Positions 16,848-26,147 of a DNA stretch of 64,000 nucleotides are shown piece by piece. The position numbers were made by a program, and so were the translations under genes. The stretch is from Hymenobacter terrenus (lineage in GTDB: Bacteria; Bacteroidota; Bacteroidia; Cytophagales; Hymenobacteraceae), in assembly GCF_000972495.1 (NCBI RefSeq), contig NZ_LATM01000015.1, positions 62,001 through 126,000 of the forward strand. The letters are read 5' to 3'. Positions within the stretch are counted from its first letter, which is position 1; the number at the start of each line of letters is the position of its first letter. Under the pieces are notes generated by a model. The model saw only the letters and a list, made by a program, of their open reading frames with translations, did no database searches and had not been told where the DNA came from.

Positions 16848-16874
16848 GAGATGCTTCGCTGCGCTCTGCATGAC
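16848..16874. repeat. Copy of a dispersed GTCATGC-type intergenic repeat
   Basis: The reverse complement of this stretch (GTCATGCAGAGCGCAGCGAA...) resembles both arms of the inverted repeat at 29466-29551 at about 80% identity. It sits in the gap between the TonB receptor and the symporter, beside a second GC-rich palindromic run (GCCCCTCTACCGAGGAGAGGGG region, 16808-16830). Confidence 0.6.
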
Positions 16875-16891
16875 GGCCGGCCAGTTCTGGC

Positions 16892-19630
16892 TTATTTCAA
16901 CAAGTCTTCCAGGACGATGGACACGTAGTATACTCCGCCGACCTGGGGCAGGCCGTAGCCCTGGCTGTAGTAGCGGTTGAACAGGTTGGAGCCGCCTACT
17001 TTCACGGTGGAATAGAGCGCGGGCAGGCGGTACGATACCTGGGCGTCGAAGGTGTGAAAGGCTGGTATCCAGGTATCGCCGGCGAAGCCTTGCTCCCACC
17101 AGGTACGGTCCTGCCAGCGCCAGGTCAGGTTGAAGCCCACGTGCTGGGTCAGCTTGGCGTTGCTGAAGGAAACGTTGGTGCGGTTTTCGGGCGAATTGAA
17201 GAAGTTGCGGCCCTTAGCCGTCACCACGGGGTCGGAGAGCTTTTTGCCAGTGGTCTTGTCCTTGCCTTCCTGGTAAGTGTAGTTGGTGCTGAGACGGAAG
17301 CTGCCCGGGAGAGCATAATCCAGGCCCAGCCCCACACCGTTGACCAGTATCTGGTCGACCTTGTTGAGGTTAATCTGGTAGCGGGTGGACGTTCCGGGCT
17401 CAAGCAGGTCCGTGACGTTGCTGTTGGTCGGCTGCACGAAGTTCTGGTTGGCGATAAAGTCGGAATAGCGGCTGTGGAAATAGAAGGCATCAATGAACAG
17501 CGACTGGGCAATAACCGACTTATAGCCCACTTCCCAGGTGGCAATTTTCTCCGTCTTGATGATTTGCGGCGTGTACTGCACCAGCACGCCAGGGTCTTTG
17601 CTGGTTCGGTAGGCCAGCACGGAAGCTTCGGTGTAGGCCGGGTTGTTGAAAAGATTAGCGCGGTTGGCAATCAGCTCAGTGCCGCCCAGCTCACTCAGGT
17701 TGTTTGGCACTATATTGAAAGCAAACAGGTTGCCGGGTGAAGGATTGCGGAAAGCCGTTTGGTAGGAACCCCGCAGGTTGTGCGTTTTCCACGTCAGCAC
17801 GGCCGAGCCGCGGGGCGTGAAGCCGCCTTTGAGGTACTCGTTTTTGTCGTAGCGGGCGGCGAAGGTGGGGCGCACACTCAGCTCATCAGCCAACGCAAAC
17901 GTGTGGGCCAGTTGGGCATAGCCGCCATACTCCTGCACGGTATATTCCTTCCCATCGGACGCCAGCGGAAATAGCGTGCGCGCCGAGTTGAGCCGGTATT
18001 CGCGGAAATGCCCGCCCACGATAAGGTCGACGAACTGAAACTGATTCTTGAAATTGTACATGCCCTCTCCATGCCACAGGTCGGAATTTTCAAGCTGCCG
18101 GGCGCCACCTTCGGTGGTAAGTCTATTGGCCGAGGCGGCTTTGGCGGCATCGAAGGCGGGGGTGCCGGGTTGGAAGCGGTTGCGGTCGGCGTAGGCGCGG
18201 GCCGTGGCGGCGCTGGCGGCGGCCACGCCGGGCACCAGGCCATCGTAGGCCGATACGTAATCCTTTGCCCACACGGGATTGGTGCTGTAGGTTCTGTTGA
18301 TGGCCTGGGCTACCGTGCCGGTGCCGTAGCCTTCCGCGGTTTGCTGGGTGGTGTAGGCGCGCAGGTAGAAGTTATCGGCCCGCAGCTCCAGCTTGGCCTG
18401 GGTGCGCTTGTAGTCAGGGTAATACACGCGCTGCCCGGCCGTCTGCACGAGGTTGCCATCGCCGTAATTAACCAGGGCAATGGCTTCCAGCTTGTCGGTG
18501 AGGCGGTAGTGCAGGGCCCCACCAAGACGCAGGCTGTGGACGTCCGTATCGAGGAGGTCTTGCTCCGGGTAGCCGGTGCGCGTGAGGCGCGTGCCTCTCA
18601 GCGCCGATGTTTTTGAAATCGTGCTGTCGATGGTGATGGCATTGCCGAATTCGTCGCCGTAGACATTCAGGCCATCGTAGAGCGGGTTGGTATCGCGGGT
18701 GCCGGGCTCAAAGCCGGCGGGCCGGGTCCGGTCGCGCCGGTCCTGGGCGTCGCGGGCAATCCAGTCAGTGGCTCTGAAATAGGCCGCGTTCAGCTTGAAA
18801 GCGAAGCGGTTATTGAATGACTTGGCGTAGCGGATGGCGTAGTCGGTGAGCAGGGTGGCATTTTTCGTGGCCGGGGAGTTGACGTTGTTCAGGCCGTTTT
18901 TGATTTGCAGGCTCAGGCCCTGGTACTCGAACGGGTCTTTGGAAGTCGTCAGCACAATGCCGTTGAGGGCGTCGGGGCCGTAGAGGGCCGACGCCGCGCC
19001 GGGCACAATCTCCACATTATCAACATCTAGCTCGGATACGCCCGCCACGTTGCCAAAGCCGAAGCCCAGGCCTGGCGAGCGGCTATCCATGCCGTCGAAC
19101 CACTGCACGACGCGGGTATTGTTGTTGGCCCCGAACCCGCGCAGGTTCACCGACTTGAAGTTAATACTCTGCGTGCCCAGGTCCACGCCCTTCACGTTGT
19201 TGAGCGCGTCCCAAAAATTGGCCGCGCCCGTCTCCCGAATGGTGCGGGCATCCAGCTTCTCCACCGTCACCGGCGACTTCAAAATGCTTTCGGGCACCCG
19301 ACTGGCCGACACCACCACTTCATCGGTTAGCACGCCGCCTTCGACTAGTGCCACCGCTAGTGGTCCGGCCGTCGAGGCGTCTTGCTCCACGGTTTTAAAC
19401 CCGACTAAACTAAAGACCAGACGTGTAGCTTCCGGCTTAACCCCAATGGTGAAGTTGCCGTCGCGGTCGGTAGCCGTGCCGATGGTGGTACCTTTCACCA
19501 CCACGTTCACGCCGATGAGACCGGCCCCCGTAGCACCGTCGGTCACGCGCCCCGTTACGGTGGTGGTTTGCGCCAGCAGCTCGGCCGACCAAGTCAGCAG
19601 CAACAATGCAAAAAGAAACAATTTTTTCAT
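16892..19630 (-). CDS. TonB-dependent outer-membrane receptor
   Basis: A 912-residue receptor starting at the ATG at 19630 (MKKLFLF, signal peptide ending LLAQ at ~21). Residues ~25-105 are a CarboxypepD_reg-like beta-sandwich (VTGRVTDGATGAGLIGVNV), ~120-235 the plug (LRGFGANNNTR; VEIVPGAASALYGPDALNG), and the rest a 22-strand barrel ending in Leu-Leu-Lys. The extra N-terminal domain is typical of Bacteroidota. No SusD-like lipoprotein accompanies it, so it is not a classic polysaccharide-utilisation pair. The downstream SSS symporter suggests a small solute as substrate. A 1.2-kb region without genes precedes it. Confidence 0.93.
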   Translation of the reverse strand: MKKLFLFALLLLTWSAELLAQTTTVTGRVTDGATGAGLIGVNVVVKGTTIGTATDRDGNFTIGVKPEATRLVFSLVGFKTVEQDASTAGPLAVALVEGGVLTDEVVVSASRVPESILKSPVTVEKLDARTIRETGAANFWDALNNVKGVDLGTQSINFKSVNLRGFGANNNTRVVQWFDGMDSRSPGLGFGFGNVAGVSELDVDNVEIVPGAASALYGPDALNGIVLTTSKDPFEYQGLSLQIKNGLNNVNSPATKNATLLTDYAIRYAKSFNNRFAFKLNAAYFRATDWIARDAQDRRDRTRPAGFEPGTRDTNPLYDGLNVYGDEFGNAITIDSTISKTSALRGTRLTRTGYPEQDLLDTDVHSLRLGGALHYRLTDKLEAIALVNYGDGNLVQTAGQRVYYPDYKRTQAKLELRADNFYLRAYTTQQTAEGYGTGTVAQAINRTYSTNPVWAKDYVSAYDGLVPGVAAASAATARAYADRNRFQPGTPAFDAAKAASANRLTTEGGARQLENSDLWHGEGMYNFKNQFQFVDLIVGGHFREYRLNSARTLFPLASDGKEYTVQEYGGYAQLAHTFALADELSVRPTFAARYDKNEYLKGGFTPRGSAVLTWKTHNLRGSYQTAFRNPSPGNLFAFNIVPNNLSELGGTELIANRANLFNNPAYTEASVLAYRTSKDPGVLVQYTPQIIKTEKIATWEVGYKSVIAQSLFIDAFYFHSRYSDFIANQNFVQPTNSNVTDLLEPGTSTRYQINLNKVDQILVNGVGLGLDYALPGSFRLSTNYTYQEGKDKTTGKKLSDPVVTAKGRNFFNSPENRTNVSFSNAKLTQHVGFNLTWRWQDRTWWEQGFAGDTWIPAFHTFDAQVSYRLPALYSTVKVGGSNLFNRYYSQGYGLPQVGGVYYVSIVLEDLLK

Positions 19631-20853
19631 ATTCATCAGATGGATTAAACCCATGGGGCCGCTCCCCTGGCAGCGGCATGAAGTAGGGAGGAAAAAGATG
19701 GAGAATTGGCCGGCCCGCTCATGGCGGGGCGTGGATTATGCCGGAGCCTACGTAGGGGCTACCAGCGACATATACACCAGAAAATTTTGGGCAGTACAGC
19801 GTTAGGATGCGGCCGGCTGGAGCCTTGTCGGGTCGGAGGCGAGGCACGTTGGCAGCAGCATGAGCCCTGCCCTACCCGAAGACCCTACGAATACCGCCGC
19901 ACACAGACCCACACTCCAAGCCACGGTGGAGGTAGGCAACTAGCAGCCGGAAGAGGAGTGGATTAGCAACAACAACCCATCACCTCCGTCGTACAGACGG
20001 CCGATTGGGCATAGCTTACTTGTGGCGCAGCCACCAAGTGGAAGGAACGAGCAGAGTTGTTGACGGGTGTGTCCACAGCAACGTGTTTTTTATATGGCCA
20101 GGTGTTAGTTATGCTGACCTTCGGTTGGCACCGTTGCGAAAAATCCGCTGGTTGCCGGCGTTTCATCGAGCCTGTCTCTCCACGCCTCTGTATAAAAAAA
20201 TCCTTTGTGGGATCAAGAATTGGTGGGCCAAAGGTAAAGCAGCATTTTTTAAATGCCCAAATTTCATTCAAAACTCACACTGAATGGACCGGCTTCCGAA
20301 GGCGGCCCATGCTGCAGACATATGGTCGCACGTCCTTGGCCGGAAAGAACGCGATAACAAGGAAATCGGTACTTGCTGGCTCCCCAGGGTCGCCGCGCCA
20401 AAAACAGCAACGCTATTTCCGCAGTGAAAAAGGCAGTGGCGCGCCGTGTTGTGTTCGCAAAAGCCCCTGCGTACTACTGCCTTTTTCATGGTGAACACCG
20501 CGGAAAAACAAGTAGACCCGCTTGGGGTAGGCCCCTTGTTTACTCTTGCCCGGCCTGTTCCACAGCCTATCTTTGCCGCCACGACCTTGCTGCTGGCAGC
20601 AGGCCGGTCAAAAAGAAATCGAGCTGACTGACAGACTATCTGGCCTCGGAAGGGTATCCAAGTAATGGTGTCCAGAACGGTGTATTGCGGCTCGAAGCGT
20701 GAACGGTGTAAGTTCTTATTGCGAGCTGATGCCAAGTTCACAGCCTTGGTAGCGGCAGCATTTCATGGGGCGCTCTTTGGTAGTGAGCGCTAGCATAAAC
20801 GCCTGAAAGACCAGCAGCCTATCCTATTTTCTCTTTAATCTTATAGTTTACGC
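19631..20853. other. 1.2-kb region without convincing genes
   Basis: Open frames up to 157 codons exist here on both strands but have Cys/Arg/Ser-rich, non-protein-like composition and no signal or domain. The region separates the divergent TonB receptor and SsuD-like genes, so it holds both promoters. It contains the compound inverted repeat at 20416-20506. I looked for cobalamin-, TPP- and FMN-type riboswitch signatures on both strands and saw none. Confidence 0.5.
20416..20506. repeat. Compound inverted repeat
   Basis: Outer arms TTTCCGC (20416-20422) and GCGGAAA (20500-20506) enclose perfect 13-bp inner arms TGAAAAAGGCAGT (20425-20437) and its complement (20476-20488). The 38-nt centre is GC-rich. 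The whole could fold as a cruciform or a structured RNA on either strand. Confidence 0.6.
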
Positions 20854-22023
20854 ATGTCGCTCTCCTCTCCTATTGCTTCCGTGGCCATTCGCACCCCACA
20901 GCGCGTGGCCGAAATCTCCTGGTTTGATGACCTCTGCGGCGGCGATACCCAGTACTTGAGCGTGCTCGATGGCGCTTATCGCAGCTCCTGGGCCCACTGC
21001 CGCGACATCACCCTCTCGGCCGAGCGCCTGGGCTACTCCAACATCCTGCTGCCCACCTCCTACACAGTGGGGCAGGACGTGATGACTTTCGCGGCCGGCA
21101 TTGCCCCGCAAACCTCGCGCATCAACCTGCTCACGGCTATTCGCACCGGCGAAATGCACCCGCCCATGCTGGCCCGCGCCCTGGCTTCGCTCGACCATAT
21201 GCTCGAAGGCCGGCTCACCATCAACATCATCAACTCCGACCTGCCCGGCCTGCGCGAGGCGCCGGAGCTGCGCTACCAGCGCTGCGCCGAAACCATCGAA
21301 ATCCTGCGCCAGGCTTGGACGCAAGAGCGCATCGTGCACAAAGGGGAGCTGTACCAGTTCGACATGCCGGCCGACCCGGCCAAGCCCTACCAGCAAAACG
21401 GGGGCCCGCTGCTGTACTTCGGCGGCACGTCGGAGGGCGCCCGTGAAGTGTGCGCGCAGTACTGCGACATGTTTCTGATGTGGCCCGAAACCGAGGAAAT
21501 GCTCTACGAAACCATGCAGGACCTGAGCGCCCGCGCCGCCCGCCATGGCCGGCAGATTGACTTCGGCCTGCGTATTCACGTCATCGTGCGTGAAACGGAG
21601 TACGAGGCCCGCGCCTACGCCAAGAAGCTCATGTCGAAATTTGACCCTGTTAAGGGGGCCGAAATCAAGAGCCGGGCCCAGGATTCGTGGTCGATGGGCG
21701 TGCACCGCCAGAACCAGCTGCGAGAGTACGCCGACATGGAAGGCTTCGTGGAGCCTCTGCTCTGGACCGACATTGGCAAGGCCCGCTCCGGAGCCGGCGG
21801 CGCCCTTGTCGGCGACCCCGACCAGATTGTGGAGAAGCTTAACCGCTACATGGACATGGGATTCCGGGCCTTCATCTTTTCGGGATATCCACTGCTCGAC
21901 GAGGCCGACTTATTTGCCCGCTACGTGCTGCCGCGCCTGCCCAACGCTTCCATGCCGCAGGTGCAGGGCCGCATCCCGCGCGAAACACCAGTTACGCCCC
22001 TCACCACAGCCGTGCTGCGATAG
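20854..22023 (+). CDS. LLM-class flavin-dependent monooxygenase, SsuD-like
   Basis: A 389-residue luciferase-like TIM-barrel enzyme. [19 protein letters not shown], the central [19 protein letters not shown] and [10 protein letters not shown] match alkanesulfonate monooxygenases, as does [13 protein letters not shown]. The length equals SsuD. Such enzymes use FMNH2 and oxygen to cleave C-S bonds, releasing sulfite. No sulfonate ABC transporter or SsuE is adjacent. A flavin reductase-family protein sits 6.7 kb away (28746) but is not in an operon with it. The exact substrate is unproven. The ATG at 20854 is the only sensible start. Confidence 0.88.
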   Translation: MSLSSPIASVAIRTPQRVAEISWFDDLCGGDTQYLSVLDGAYRSSWAHCRDITLSAERLGYSNILLPTSYTVGQDVMTFAAGIAPQTSRINLLTAIRTGEMHPPMLARALASLDHMLEGRLTINIINSDLPGLREAPELRYQRCAETIEILRQAWTQERIVHKGELYQFDMPADPAKPYQQNGGPLLYFGGTSEGAREVCAQYCDMFLMWPETEEMLYETMQDLSARAARHGRQIDFGLRIHVIVRETEYEARAYAKKLMSKFDPVKGAEIKSRAQDSWSMGVHRQNQLREYADMEGFVEPLLWTDIGKARSGAGGALVGDPDQIVEKLNRYMDMGFRAFIFSGYPLLDEADLFARYVLPRLPNASMPQVQGRIPRETPVTPLTTAVLR

Positions 22024-22087
22024 CCAGCCAGGGTATAGTTCAATTTATTGATAGTCTGAGCTAACCGAGTTGTGGGTAGCTCAGCTC

Positions 22088-22717
22088 CTACTTTTTGGAT
22101 TCGGCGGGTAAAGGCGTGACCGAGAACTCCTCGAACTCTACTGGGAATCCTTTGCCATCAGGAGCAGCGCACATTGGGCCGATGCGCACTTTCTGGCCGG
22201 GTGTGGGTGGGAAGTATGCCAGCCGTAACATATTGAAGGTCTTGTTATCGAAGGAGTACTGAATTTCGACGTAGTCACCCTTGCGCAACAGCGTGAGCCA
22301 CACGGCCGGGGGGCTGTCCTGGCGCGGAACTACTGACCAGTCGGACACCTCACGAGTCACCACGGCGCTCACGTTTTGCACCCCCTTGACGTACTCAATG
22401 CCTGTTTTAATCCAGTTCTTCTCGTCGAGACGAATCATCAGCCCGGCTTGATCGTAGAGGTCTTGATAGTGGCCAGTTACTTTGACCTTAACCAGAAAAT
22501 CGCCCTCCTGCTCCTGAAAATAGAAGTGTCCGTTGTCGCGGATGAACCCGTAGTGGGTCACGCGCCAGAAGTCCGTACTACCGTCAACCTGCACCTGAAG
22601 CTTGGTCCCAGTCATTGACGCCTTTTTGGGAGCGTTTTGCCAGCGCATGGTGGGAAGAAACTGGGCAGTTGCGGAGAGACTGAGCAGCAGCGCGGCACCA
22701 GTAAGCATGGCTTTCAT
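22088..22717 (-). CDS. DUF1349 domain protein, exported
   Basis: A 209-residue protein from the ATG at 22717, which puts a signal peptide (MLTGAALLLSLSATAQ) first; an upstream ATG at 22795 would hide it. The rest is a concanavalin-like beta-sandwich of the DUF1349 family: TDFWRVTHYGFIRDNGHFYF, a tract with DQAGLMIRLDEKNWIKTGIE, and VRIGPMCAAPDGKGF near the end. Relatives are often annotated as regulation-of-enolase proteins without firm evidence. Probably periplasmic or surface carbohydrate-binding-like; function unknown. It converges with the SsuD-like gene, 64 bp apart. Confidence 0.85.
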   Translation of the reverse strand: MKAMLTGAALLLSLSATAQFLPTMRWQNAPKKASMTGTKLQVQVDGSTDFWRVTHYGFIRDNGHFYFQEQEGDFLVKVKVTGHYQDLYDQAGLMIRLDEKNWIKTGIEYVKGVQNVSAVVTREVSDWSVVPRQDSPPAVWLTLLRKGDYVEIQYSFDNKTFNMLRLAYFPPTPGQKVRIGPMCAAPDGKGFPVEFEEFSVTPLPAESKK

Positions 22718-23033
22718 CAAACGGCAGCCCTGCCGAAAAGTGGCCAGCAGGGTGAGCAAATGTATGCACCAAACGGCTCCGCCACCAGAATCCACCGGGC
22801 TATTGCGTCGGCCACTGCATCTTCTAAAAAAAGCGCCGGCCTAATCGATTGGCCAGGCTGGCGCGGAACCGTAAACATGGGGAAGTGACCAGAGAGCCGG
22901 GTCGCATTACCTTATCGAGTCAAGTATTTTTATTATCAGATTTTTATATTTCACTGACAATAGGCTTACGCCACGGGCTGAAGCTGCTAACAGTGAAGTG
23001 GCCACTTCGTAGCCGTTGCTGGCGGCTGACACT
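22718..23033. other. Gap of about 315 bp
   Basis: No gene, terminator or strong repeat is visible. It should contain the promoter of the DUF1349 gene. Confidence 0.4.
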
Positions 23034-23564
23034 TTAAATTTGGTTGAACATATAGCGGGCAATTTTCCACTGTCCGTTTTCCTTGGTGAACACCCACAGT
23101 TCCCGATAGGCGCCGGGGCTTATCTGCCCGTTTGCTTTCACGAGCACGTTGCCAGCCGACGTGGAGGTGGCGAAAGCGTAATCCTTATTCACCACCACAA
23201 TTTCCCCAGGAGTAAACTGCAACGTGAGTGTGAGGGCACTAAATAAGCCCTCGTAGGAGCTCTTTATCTGCGCCGGGCCGGTAACCGTGGGCGCGCCGGC
23301 CGACAGCAGTATGGCATTCTGAGCGAAGAGTCCGGCTACTTTGCTCGGGTCTGAGGCGGCCAGGGCCGTCCCGTAGTCGGTAATCAGTTGCTTGATGGCC
23401 GTTTGCTCGGCGATAATGTCTGCCGCGCTCAGGGTCGTGCTTGGCGTCTGGGTAGTACTAGGCGTTTCGTCGTTCTTTTTGCAGGCGACTGTGCTGGCGC
23501 TTAGCGCTGTAACTAACAACAAGGTTTGCAGAAATTTAGAGGTGTTTGTTTTAAAGGTATTCAT
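23034..23564 (-). CDS. NTF2-like (SnoaL/SgcJ-type) lipoprotein
   Basis: A 176-residue lipoprotein with the lipobox TVAC (Cys28), followed by KKND, whose charge next to the Cys may favour surface export. A Thr/Pro/Ser linker leads to an NTF2-like alpha+beta-barrel domain (residues ~50-176): AIKQLITDYGTALAASDPS, the LFAQNAILL turn, and WVFTKENGQWKIARYMFN at the end. The fold covers ketosteroid isomerase-like enzymes and binding proteins; nothing fixes a substrate. A second, unrelated NTF2-like lipoprotein lies upstream on the same strand (23836-24342). Confidence 0.8.
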   Translation of the reverse strand: MNTFKTNTSKFLQTLLLVTALSASTVACKKNDETPSTTQTPSTTLSAADIIAEQTAIKQLITDYGTALAASDPSKVAGLFAQNAILLSAGAPTVTGPAQIKSSYEGLFSALTLTLQFTPGEIVVVNKDYAFATSTSAGNVLVKANGQISPGAYRELWVFTKENGQWKIARYMFNQI

Positions 23565-23835
23565 GGCTGTGCTTCCAAAAGAATTTATGGGTCTGGTTTA
23601 AGTCATAGCAGATCGGCTCAGTGAACGGTGCGTACCCGCTCCTAACCGAACCCAGAAGTGGGCCCAGGACAAGGCAATTGTCAGAACGACCCACACGCAA
23701 TTCAGTATCTCAGCTAGTTGGCAAATAGCTGGTAGTTGTTCAGGCTAAGTTTCTCACGGCGCCCGCGTCGGCCCTACGCGGGGCAGTGCCTTCTGGAAGA
23801 CCAGTTCAACCCTCACCAGAAGGCAGCCTGTACCA

Positions 23836-24342
23836 CTACAAGCCGAGTTGGGTCATGTAGGTCTGGTTATCCCAGTACAGGAATTCTTCCACCATCACGC
23901 CGTCCTTCCAGCGGCCCACCGTGCACATGGGCAGCCTGAACTTCTTGCCTGTGGGCTGGATAAATTTACCGTCGGCCGTGGGCATGGGCTTGGTGAAGGT
24001 GCCCGTCATGAAACCGGTGACGGCCGTGAACTCATTCTGCCCGAGCTTGACGGGATGCTCCTTGATTTGCGTATCGGGGGCGAACACGAACAGAGCTTTC
24101 AGGTCTTCAGTGTGGCGCTCGATACCCGTCGTGACGTGGCCGTCGGGCCAATGCACCAGGATATTCTTGGAATGGCTCTCGTGCAGCCGGTCCCACTGCT
24201 GATTGCTGAACACATCAAAATCGAGGGCATCGAACGTCGCCAGATGCTGGTCAACCAACGACCCGGGCGCTGGTTGGGCTTTATCTTTATCGCAGCCCGC
24301 AACGGCCATAAGCAAGGCGAGGGAAAACAGAACTTTTTTCAT
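23836..24342 (-). CDS. SnoaL-like (ester cyclase family) lipoprotein
   Basis: A 168-residue lipoprotein: signal sequence, lipobox VAGC (Cys17), then DKDK. The mature part is a SnoaL-like domain with WDRLHESHSKNILVHWPDG, TTGIERHTEDLKALF and a final VEEFLYWDNQTYMTQLGL. These patterns are those of secreted polyketide-cyclase-like proteins often annotated as ester cyclases. The catalytic role is unproven. The gene is 175 bp from the divergent-looking Crp/Fnr gene on the same strand; a shared transcript is possible. Confidence 0.8.
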   Translation of the reverse strand: MKKVLFSLALLMAVAGCDKDKAQPAPGSLVDQHLATFDALDFDVFSNQQWDRLHESHSKNILVHWPDGHVTTGIERHTEDLKALFVFAPDTQIKEHPVKLGQNEFTAVTGFMTGTFTKPMPTADGKFIQPTGKKFRLPMCTVGRWKDGVMVEEFLYWDNQTYMTQLGL

Positions 24343-24517
24343 ATAAGGGAGGGGCTAAGGGTACTGAACTATTCCCCTGGTGGAGAATGGCACAAAGGTT
24401 TGCCCACGCCTTACCCTCCTTTCTTATCATAGGATAAGAAAGTATTTCTGAATTCCTCTCAGGTTTCTGGATTTTCAAAAAAACCTATTCCTGAACGTGC
24501 CAGCCCCTATCCTTCCG

Positions 24518-25120
24518 TTAATCGGCCAGGCGGTTGAGGCGGCGCACCCGGCTCAGCGATTCGGGTGTGACGCCCAGGTACGAGGCAATCAGGTGCTGCG
24601 GCACCCGTTGAACCAGGGCGGGGTACTTGCGTAGAAAATTATTGTATTTCTCAGTGGCCGACTCGCTGAGACTCGCATTCACCCGCTCCTGCAATGCTAC
24701 GTAGCGGCTCTGCATCAGCAGACGAAAAAAGCGCTCGAATACCGGATAGCGCGCGTACACTTCTTCGATGGCAGCGTATTTGATGAGCAGTAGCTGCGTA
24801 TCCTCCAGGGCGTCGATGTTGAGGGTGCTCGGCGTCTGGGTCAGCAGGCTGTACAGGTCCGATACCCACCAGTCTTCGGGCGCAAATTGCAGGGTGTGCT
24901 CCTGGCCTTGCGGGTCGACGGAATAGCTCCGCACGCAGCCCTGGGTCACAAACGCCATGTGCGTGCAAATGTCGCCCTCCATCAAGTAGTGCTGCCGTTT
25001 GGCCAGCGACAACGGCCGGACATACTGCCGGAAAAATGTAAATTCTTCGTCCGTAATAGATACCCGCGCTAGCAGGTTGGCACGGAGCAATTCCTCGGCA
25101 GCAGAAGTAAGTGACATCAT
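24518..25120 (-). CDS. Crp/Fnr-family transcriptional regulator
   Basis: A 200-residue regulator with a cyclic-nucleotide-binding beta-roll (~25-125; RQHYLMEGDICTHMAFVTQG) and a C-terminal winged helix (VQRVPQHLIASYLGVTPESL, SRVRR). The Cys residues of Fnr-type iron-sulfur sensors are absent from the N-terminus. This short form is abundant in Bacteroidota, where the ligand is usually unknown. Two adjacent ATG codons (25120, 25117) are possible starts. It may regulate the neighbouring lipoprotein gene, but no binding site was identified. Confidence 0.88.
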   Translation of the reverse strand: MMSLTSAAEELLRANLLARVSITDEEFTFFRQYVRPLSLAKRQHYLMEGDICTHMAFVTQGCVRSYSVDPQGQEHTLQFAPEDWWVSDLYSLLTQTPSTLNIDALEDTQLLLIKYAAIEEVYARYPVFERFFRLLMQSRYVALQERVNASLSESATEKYNNFLRKYPALVQRVPQHLIASYLGVTPESLSRVRRLNRLAD

Positions 25121-25311
25121 GCGGTAGTGGAAAAGTGGAGAGAAAAATCGGAGGCGAGACTGGAATATATCGAAGTCAGCTGCTTATTCAGAGCCCTACC
25201 GGGTACGCCCCCGCACAATACAAATCTTCCAGGCAGCGACGAGGAGACGAAATTACTTTCCGGCTGCCGCAGGCTGGTGCTGATAGCCAATCCATGGTGT
25301 CAGCTTAACCG

Positions 25312-26052
25312 CTATACCGTCTGGCGGCTACCGGCAATTGTCTGCATCACGCTCGCTAGCGGCTCAAAGCTGCTAACTTCTTCGACCAGCGCCAACGGCC
25401 GCGGCGCCCCGAAACGATTGAGCCACAGCGGCCGAATGCCTACCCCAAGGGCTCCCACCACATCAACATGCCAATTGTCGCCCACCAATGCCGTTTCCTC
25501 GGGCAGGGAGTCCAGGCGCTGCAACGCCACCTGAAAAATGCGCGGGTCGGGCTTCGCCACCCCTACTTCTTCCGAGGTAATTAGTGCATCTACCAACCGG
25601 TCCATCCCCAGAAACCGCAATTTATCCTCCTGCTCCAGTGTGTGATTATTCGTCACGATTCCGATGCGATACTGCGGCTTCAGGGCTTTTAGCAAAGCTA
25701 CGGCTCCCGTCACCGGCCGATGCAGACGGTGGTAGTGCGTCTGTTGAAGGTGAATAAATTGGTCGATTTCCGCATCCGTTGCCGCAATCTGATAGGAGGC
25801 GACGAGGCGTTGAAAGCGCAGAAGGCGGGCTTCCTGAGGAGTGTAGCGGCCGCTTAACACTTGTAGGTGCAGTTCTTCGAGCAGCTCGCTGCAACGCTGA
25901 TAAAGCGGCTCGAACGCGACCTGTTGCAGCTGGGGCAACGCGGCGGTACTTGCAGCCAGGGCCGCCCGCGATGTGGCGGTATGGTCAAACAGCGTGTCAT
26001 CCAAATCAAACAGTACCGTGGTCGTGCGGACGGAAAGCGGTGGTCTCATCAA
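25312..26052 (-). CDS. HAD-superfamily hydrolase (YjjG-like)
   Basis: A 246-residue phosphatase-like protein. DLDDT at 16-20 carries the nucleophile Asp and acid/base Asp, a helical cap follows (~25-110), IGIVTNNHTLEQ is motif II with its Thr, and ITSEEVGVAKPDPRIF gives motif III Lys. VGDNWHVDVVGALGVG is motif IV. All motifs are intact. Relatives dephosphorylate nucleotides or small sugars; the substrate is not predictable. It is divergent from the M28 peptidase gene (95 bp between starts). Confidence 0.9.
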   Translation of the reverse strand: MMRPPLSVRTTTVLFDLDDTLFDHTATSRAALAASTAALPQLQQVAFEPLYQRCSELLEELHLQVLSGRYTPQEARLLRFQRLVASYQIAATDAEIDQFIHLQQTHYHRLHRPVTGAVALLKALKPQYRIGIVTNNHTLEQEDKLRFLGMDRLVDALITSEEVGVAKPDPRIFQVALQRLDSLPEETALVGDNWHVDVVGALGVGIRPLWLNRFGAPRPLALVEEVSSFEPLASVMQTIAGSRQTV

Positions 26053-26147
26053 GTTAACTGCGGTTTCAAATAATAAGCAGTCGTCAAGCTACCCGGCCGC
26101 GTCACCGGAGAACTAGTTTACTTTACGGTAATTTCTTACTCCTAACT

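Noticed and set aside
19840-19960. Cobalamin riboswitch upstream of the TonB receptor
   Set aside because: Only isolated GCCACTG-like matches occur; the ordered B12-box core is absent.
19963-20741. 102- and 157-codon minus-strand frames upstream of the TonB receptor
   Set aside because: Composition rich in Cys, Arg and Ser with no hydrophobic core or family resemblance; they run through an inverted repeat.
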